Source: Candidatus Yanofskybacteria bacterium RIFCSPHIGHO2_01_FULL_44_17 (lineage in GTDB: Bacteria > Patescibacteriota > Minisyncoccia > 2-02-FULL-40-12 > IGHO2-01-FULL-4-A). Taken from it: a stretch of 32,179 nucleotides of DNA. The stretch covers positions 1 to 32,179 of the forward strand of contig MGJI01000007.1 of assembly GCA_001794195.1 (NCBI GenBank), read 5' to 3'. The position numbers and the translations under genes were made by a program. Shown here piece after piece: positions 28,495 through 32,179 of this stretch (position 1 is the stretch's first letter; each line of letters starts with the position of its first letter). The notes under the pieces are model-generated. The model searched no databases. It worked only from the letters and a program-made list of their open reading frames with translations, and had not been told where the DNA came from.

Positions 28495-30240
28495 CTAGTC
28501 AATGGTTGCGCGTATGCGCCTTGTGCCGGCAGAAACGGCTTCTTCTTTGGTTATTTTTAACTGACCGATTGCGCCAGTATTGGTTACATGCGGGCCGCCG
28601 CAAAGTTCGCGTGAGAACGGTACTTCGGCGGGCTCAGTGCCACCAATTGTAAATATATTCACAGTTGGTGGATATTTTAATTTGAAAAATGCCAGTGCAC
28701 CTGATTTGATCGCCTCCTCATATGACATCTCTTTTTTGGTAACTGTGTAATCTTCTTTGATGGCTCCGTTCACCATGTCCTCAACTTGTTTAATTTCTTC
28801 TGGAGTCATCTTGCGCGGAAATGTAAAATCAAACCTAAGCCTCTCGGCGGTAATGTCCGACCCTGCCTGATGGACTTCTTCGCCAAGTACCTTGCGCAGT
28901 GAGGCGTGCAGCAGGTGCGTGGCTGTATGCAGTCGAGTAACTTTGGCCAGTTCTTCTTCGTTGCCAGCCTTGAGCTCGCCAGTATCCAATATTAACCCAT
29001 GTCCACCGAATTTTTTTTTCGAACCTTCTCGAGATTTGGCTTGGTGTTTTTTAAACTCTTCGTCAAAAGATTCTCTCGTCAATTCGGTAGCTTTTTTCCC
29101 AGCAATTTCTTTGACTACTTCATATGGTAAGCCGAAACTTTCATACAGTCTAAAGGCTTCTGCTGCACCTACGCTGTCCATAATATCCAGCTCCTTTAAT
29201 CCCTGCTGAAGCGTTTTTTCAAATCTTTCTCTTTCACGGTCAAATTCATAAATTATTTCATTGGCATTTAGTTTCGGATAATATTGTCCATAAATCTCAA
29301 CAATCTTAGCAAAAATGTCATGCATCAACGTTTGATCCGACTTGGACATGTAATTAATGACTCGCCGCATTAATCGTCGTAGGACATAACCCTGATCCTT
29401 GTTTGACGGCCTTACGCCGTCAGAAATTAAAAATGAGATAGATCTGGCGTGATCAGCTACTATTCTTTTTGTTCGTATATCTAATTCGAGTGGCGCGAGC
29501 TTTATTATCGGTTCGAATAGGTCAGTTTCAAAAATATTATTTTTTTTCTGCATAACCATCGCCAGGCGTTCAAGGCCCATGCCGGTATCAATACCTGGCG
29601 ATTTCAACGGCTCAACGGCTTTTGCCGTTGAGCCGTTTAGGCAATAGTACTGATTAAACACCAAGTTCCAAACTTCAACCCCATTTACGTAAATTTCCGT
29701 TGTTGGTCCGCATGGGCCTTCGTCGCCAGTCGGTCCCCAAAAGTTATCTGACCTGCCCATTATCCTGACCCCAATATTTGAATTAAGTGATTTCCATATC
29801 TTTTCTGATTCTTCGTCGGCCGGTACTTCATTTTCTCCGGCGAATACCGAAACATAATCAATTTTTAGCCCTACTTCTTTAACTATAAAATCGTGGGCGT
29901 ATTCAATGGCTTCTTTCTTCCAATAACTTGTCCTGAGCATAGTTGAAGGACCTCCGAATGAAAAATTACCCAACATTTCAAAAAAAGTCAGATGAGATTC
30001 GTCCCCTACCTCATCTATGTCTGAGGTGCGTATGCATTTTTGAATTGAAGCGACATTCAATGAACCAAAATCTTTCATGGGGTCGGCTTCGCCGGTATAG
30101 TATGGCTTGAATTGCTGCATGCCGGCGGTAGTAAAGAGCACCGACGGATCAGTCGGCAAAAGTGAAGAGGATGGAACAATCTTGTGTCCTCTGCTCTCAA
30201 AAAACTTGAGAAATTTGTCACGAGTTTCAGCGTGGGTCAT
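28495..30240 (-). CDS. alaS: Alanyl-tRNA synthetase, compact form without beta-barrel and C-Ala domains
   Basis: 581 aa against about 875. The class II catalytic core is complete: motif 1 region FTTAGMQQFKPYYTG, motif 2 RTSDIDEVGDESHLTFFEML, GPCGPTTEIY and motif 3 DTGMGLERLA. The editing domain follows after only ~40 residues, with both zinc motifs (HTATHLLH and CGGPHV) and SAGTRRIRA. The beta-barrel normally between them and the C-terminal dimerisation/C-Ala domain are absent. The protein ends with a clean TGA-type stop downstream of RRIRATID. Two in-frame repeats occur: GPSTMLRTS replaces a single residue between FSFG and the YWK helix, and a hairpin encodes part of LNGSTAKAVEPL. Translation starts 2 nt after the small membrane ORF; no SD. 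Confidence 0.93.
   Translation of the reverse strand: MTHAETRDKFLKFFESRGHKIVPSSSLLPTDPSVLFTTAGMQQFKPYYTGEADPMKDFGSLNVASIQKCIRTSDIDEVGDESHLTFFEMLGNFSFGGPSTMLRTSYWKKEAIEYAHDFIVKEVGLKIDYVSVFAGENEVPADEESEKIWKSLNSNIGVRIMGRSDNFWGPTGDEGPCGPTTEIYVNGVEVWNLVFNQYYCLNGSTAKAVEPLKSPGIDTGMGLERLAMVMQKKNNIFETDLFEPIIKLAPLELDIRTKRIVADHARSISFLISDGVRPSNKDQGYVLRRLMRRVINYMSKSDQTLMHDIFAKIVEIYGQYYPKLNANEIIYEFDRERERFEKTLQQGLKELDIMDSVGAAEAFRLYESFGLPYEVVKEIAGKKATELTRESFDEEFKKHQAKSREGSKKKFGGHGLILDTGELKAGNEEELAKVTRLHTATHLLHASLRKVLGEEVHQAGSDITAERLRFDFTFPRKMTPEEIKQVEDMVNGAIKEDYTVTKKEMSYEEAIKSGALAFFKLKYPPTVNIFTIGGTEPAEVPFSRELCGGPHVTNTGAIGQLKITKEEAVSAGTRRIRATID
29606..29637. repeat. 32-bp perfect hairpin inside alaS
   Basis: 14-bp arms aacggctcaacggc/gccgttgagccgtt with a tttt loop, encoding part of NGSTAKAVEP just before the DTGMGLERLA motif. 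The segment is about three residues longer than in E. coli AlaRS as I recall it. Confidence 0.75.
29927..29952. repeat. ccttcaac...gctcagg repeat in frame in alaS
   Basis: On the coding strand ggtccttcaactatgctcag gacaag has arms gtcct/aggac and encodes GPSTMLRTS. It is related to the gltX insert, which also encodes a PST start. Confidence 0.65.
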
Positions 30241-30242
30241 AT

Positions 30243-30404
30243 TTAAGAGCGTAGCTTTTTAATGACTCGGCGAATGAATTTAATAATAAAAAGTATGACA
30301 GCCAAAATCAAAAACAGCCACATAAGCCAGAGCGTGAGGCTTATGATTAGCCCAGCCACAAACAGTACCAAAAAAATTATAATTAATATTTCGAGTATTC
30401 CCAT
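30243..30404 (-). CDS. 53-aa hydrophobic membrane protein between tRNA-His and alaS
   Basis: Not in the ORF track. The frame is open from ATG 30404 to TAA 30243: MGILEILIIIFLVLFVAGLI, then ISLTLWLMWLFLILAVILFI and a basic tail IKFIRRVIKKLRS. This gives one long or two short membrane helices with a positive C-terminus. The A of the ATG is also the A of the tRNA-His CCA end, and no SD can exist because the upstream bases are tRNA. The stop lies 2 nt from the alaS start. Composition and position support a real gene, but the initiation route is unclear. Function unknown. Confidence 0.55.
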   Translation of the reverse strand: MGILEILIIIFLVLFVAGLIISLTLWLMWLFLILAVILFIIKFIRRVIKKLRS

Positions 30405-30478
30405 GGGGTGGCTAGAGAGAATCGAACTCTCGATACCAGGTCCACAACCTGGAGTTTTACCACTAAACTATAGCCACC
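30404..30478 (-). tRNA. tRNA-His (GUG)
   Basis: Minus strand. The acceptor is GTGGCTA/TAGCCAC with an extra G-1 opposite C73, the histidine identity pair, and CCA is encoded. The D-stem is GTTT/AAAC. The anticodon arm is CCAGG-TTGTGGA-CCTGG, giving GTG. The T-arm is GAGAG-TTCGATT-CTCTC. The promoter's -10 ends only 8 nt upstream, so transcription begins almost at the mature 5' end. Confidence 0.96.
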
Positions 30479-30486
30479 ATGTAATT

Positions 30487-30515
30487 ATTTTAACAAAATT
30501 TTGGTTTTAGGTCAA
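30487..30515 (-). promoter_or_regulatory. tRNA-His promoter, TTGACC-17-TAAAAT with TGT extension
   Basis: Minus strand -35 TTGACC (30515-30510), 17 bp, TGT-TAAAAT (30492-30487). The -35 overlaps the end of the murA terminator U-tract. It probably also transcribes the 53-aa ORF and alaS. Confidence 0.75.
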
Positions 30516-30536
30516 AAAAAGCCGCCTTTTACGGCG
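30514..30536 (-). terminator. murA terminator overlapping its stop codon
   Basis: Minus strand GCCGCC/GGCGGC-type stem with a GTAAAA loop (containing the TAA stop) and a run of seven T residues. Confidence 0.85.
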
Positions 30537-31905
30537 GCGGAAATTGTTTGGCCTCTACTTCAATTTTAGCGCCGATGGCGGCTAATTTTTCCGGAATATT
30601 TGCATATCCCCTCTCTAAATATTCAATACCGGAGATACAACTAGTTCCTTCGGCAATTAATGCCGCAATAATGTAAGCGAACCCGGCTCTAAGGTCAGGA
30701 ATGTGGATTTTTGATCCTGAAAGTTTGCTGGGGCCGCTAATCACACAACTGTGAAAATAATTTTTATCGTGGAAACGGCACGAAGCCCCCAAACAGAATG
30801 GCAGTAAATCTGTTTTAGCCCCCATCGTGTTGAGATCAGAAGTATAATCAAAACGTTTTTCGTAAACAGTCTCATGTATTACCGAAGTACCATTTGCTTG
30901 AGTGAGGGCAACCGCCAAGGGCTGTTGCCAATCTGTCATAAATCCAGGATGAACATCAGTTTCAATATGCACCGGCTGTATATTTTGTTTACTCTGGAAG
31001 AACATCATTCCGTCCGCACAGCATTCATATCCACCTCCGGCTAAACTAAATTTATCCAAAAAAGATGCCATATGCTCATCCGAGGCGTTTCTTATAAAAA
31101 TGCGGCCATTTGTAGCAAGCGCTAAGCTTGCAAAAGACGCTGCCTCTATTCTGTCTGGTATGGTATGGTGACTTGCTCCGTTCAAGCCCTCGACCCCGTT
31201 TATGGTAATGCATCGGTCGCCGTCTTTTCTGATTTTGGCGCCCATTTTTTGTAAAAAAATTATCGTGTCCCAAACTTCCGGTTCGATTGCCGCATTAAAT
31301 ATCGAGGTCACGCCTTTGGCTAAAACAGCGGCCAAGATTATATTTTCAGTCGCACCAACACTGGGATAGGGCAATACTATGTTAATTATCCCCTGTCCAG
31401 GTATGGAACTCGGCAGTACTAAACCTTTGCCAGTGGGCCCATTACCCATAGCGTCATAATCCTTATTGTCAGGAGAGCTTATTCTGGCTCCCATTGATTC
31501 GAGGGCGAGAAGGTGGAAATCTACCGGCCGGGAGCCAATTTTACAGCCACCTGGAATTGGTACGCTAGCCCGGCCGACTCTGTGCAGCAGCGGTCCAAGA
31601 AGTAAAATCGGTATTCGATTATAGCGTTGGAACCTCGGATTAACTCTTGCATATTTTATTTCCAACGTCTGGATTTTTAGGGTGTGCTCATCTAGCCACT
31701 CATAGACGCTGCCTAGCTCTCCTAGCATTTCTAGAACTTTGTCTATTTCCTTAATTTTGGGCACGTTGTTGAAAATACACGGTTCCGTAGTCAGAAGCGA
31801 TGCCACGAGCTGCTTGGTTATGGCGTTCTTGGCTCCAGTTACGCTTACTTCACCAGATAATGGAGCTTTGCCTGTTATTTTATAATATCTTCTGTCTGGA
31901 AGCAT
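30529..31905 (-). CDS. murA: UDP-N-acetylglucosamine 1-carboxyvinyltransferase
   Basis: 458 aa. First committed step of peptidoglycan synthesis: transfer of enolpyruvate from PEP to UDP-GlcNAc in the cytoplasm. Key residues are present: GAKNA (Lys/Asn of the substrate site), the catalytic Cys in PIPGGCKIGSRPVDFH (the fosfomycin-target position), the Asp of GFMTDWQQP and the Arg of IPDLRAGFAYI. It is about 40 residues longer than typical, mainly at the N-terminus and in loops. The start has a good SD (AGAGGGG), unusual among conserved genes here. The upstream promoter overlaps that of the divergent tRNA genes. Confidence 0.95.
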   Translation of the reverse strand: MLPDRRYYKITGKAPLSGEVSVTGAKNAITKQLVASLLTTEPCIFNNVPKIKEIDKVLEMLGELGSVYEWLDEHTLKIQTLEIKYARVNPRFQRYNRIPILLLGPLLHRVGRASVPIPGGCKIGSRPVDFHLLALESMGARISSPDNKDYDAMGNGPTGKGLVLPSSIPGQGIINIVLPYPSVGATENIILAAVLAKGVTSIFNAAIEPEVWDTIIFLQKMGAKIRKDGDRCITINGVEGLNGASHHTIPDRIEAASFASLALATNGRIFIRNASDEHMASFLDKFSLAGGGYECCADGMMFFQSKQNIQPVHIETDVHPGFMTDWQQPLAVALTQANGTSVIHETVYEKRFDYTSDLNTMGAKTDLLPFCLGASCRFHDKNYFHSCVISGPSKLSGSKIHIPDLRAGFAYIIAALIAEGTSCISGIEYLERGYANIPEKLAAIGAKIEVEAKQFPPP

Positions 31906-31944
31906 TTTTGCGCCCCTCTATTTTTTAATGTTCAAATTTACTGA

Positions 31945-31973
31945 ATAATATAGCTATTCCAATTTACTTTCAA
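31945..31973 (-). promoter_or_regulatory. murA promoter, TTGAAA-17-TATTAT
   Basis: Minus strand -35 TTGAAA (31973-31968), 17 bp, -10 TATTAT (31950-31945), about 40 nt upstream of the ATG. Confidence 0.6.
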
Positions 31974-31991
31974 TGGCAAAAGGGTTATAAT
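31963..31991 (+). promoter_or_regulatory. tRNA-Arg/tRNA-Pro promoter, TTTACT-17-TATAAT
   Basis: Perfect -10 TATAAT (31986-31991) with TTTACT 17 bp upstream. The tRNA starts 13 nt later. The -35 overlaps the murA -35 on the other strand. Confidence 0.7.
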
Positions 31992-32004
31992 GAGGGCTTA
32001 TATT

Positions 32005-32076
32005 CCCCTCGTAGCTTAATGGATAAAGCAGGACTCTTCTAAGGTCTTGATGGGGGTTCGATTCCCTCCGAGGGGA
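32005..32076 (+). tRNA. tRNA-Arg (UCU)
   Basis: Acceptor CCCCTCG/CGAGGGG with discriminator A. Anticodon loop CTTCTAA gives TCT. The anticodon stem GGACT/GGTCT has two G-U pairs. T-arm GGGGG-TTCGATT-CCCTC. CCA is not encoded (the next bases are CAC). Confidence 0.93.
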
Positions 32077-32089
32077 CACTTTATAAAAG

Positions 32090-32160
32090 CGGGCCGTGGT
32101 GTAACGGTAGCACGAGACGTTTGGGACGTTTTAGTCCGAGTTCGAATCTCGGCGGCCCGA
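32090..32160 (+). tRNA. tRNA-Pro (UGG)
   Basis: Acceptor CGGGCCG/CGGCCCG with C1-G72 as in bacterial tRNA-Pro, discriminator A. D-arm GTGT-AACGGT-AGCAC. Anticodon arm AGACG-TTTGGGA-CGTTT, giving TGG. T-arm CCGAG-TTCGAAT-CTCGG. CCA is not encoded. 13 nt after tRNA-Arg, so co-transcribed. Confidence 0.93.
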
Positions 32161-32179
32161 CTGACGAACGAAGGTGAGG

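Noticed and set aside
28495-30240. alaS as a frameshifted pseudogene
   Set aside because: All catalytic and editing motifs are in one frame, the insert segments keep the frame, and the shortened C-terminus is clean with a normal stop.
1-32179. CRISPR array, prophage or integron
   Set aside because: No regularly spaced direct repeats, no cas genes, no integrase or phage structural module; 'baseplate J-like' refers to a fold in a membrane protein, not to phage genes.

Overview
The window looks like a contig segment from a small-genome bacterium of the Patescibacteria/CPR type. This is inferred, not proven. The support is a compact layout; a shortened AlaRS (581 aa, no C-Ala domain) and an RpoA without its C-terminal domain; S9 with a long N-terminal extension; a mid-gene-TM 'baseplate J-like' protein and a PD-(D/E)XK nuclease of types I associate with these genomes; LCP-type envelope genes; and many short dispersed repeats. 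TGA is used as a stop, so the UGA-recoded lineages are unlikely. There are no rRNA genes, CRISPR arrays, transposases or integrases.

Layout. 1-6123: 3' part of gltX, a hypothetical gene, a coiled-coil M23 peptidase, two small unknown genes, an NDH-2 type NADH dehydrogenase, a small exported protein and a nuclease. 6136-7621: a membrane-anchored Ada-like zinc-domain protein, rpmA, a zinc-ribbon protein and rplI. 7822-17708 (minus strand): an envelope polysaccharide cluster with an S41 protease, three GT2 and two GT4 glycosyltransferases, an O-antigen polymerase/ligase and an LCP ligase. Three small membrane-protein genes are nested in it on the plus strand. 17771-22268: a small orphan gene, mreB, a PEGA-like protein, a histidine phosphatase and a three-gene operon of unknown function. 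22530-26572 (minus): infA-rpmJ-rpsM-rpsK-rpsD-rpoA-rplM-rplQ-rpsI. 26696-31905 (minus): baseplate-J-like protein, alaS, a 53-aa membrane protein, tRNA-His and murA. The window ends with tRNA-Arg(UCU) and tRNA-Pro(UGG).

Two themes stand out. First, repeats and palindromes have entered protein-coding genes without breaking the frame: ndh (72 bp with perfect 18-bp inverted ends), the O-antigen polymerase (52 bp with 19-bp arms), gltX, and alaS twice. Related palindromes lie in the infA-rpmJ gap and the rplI leader, and a 165-173 bp palindromic MITE-like element occurs twice just beyond gene 3' ends. This resembles the Rickettsia palindromic elements in style.

Second, translation starts fall into two classes. 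Almost all conserved genes lack a Shine-Dalgarno (SD) sequence, and several have a -10 box 6-10 nt before the ATG, which predicts leaderless mRNAs. Small unknown genes instead come as self-contained cassettes: near-consensus promoter, strong SD, short ORF, and usually an intrinsic terminator at or just after the stop. Cell-wall and surface functions (MurA, MreB, M23, LCP, GTs) and the translation machinery account for most of the recognisable genes.
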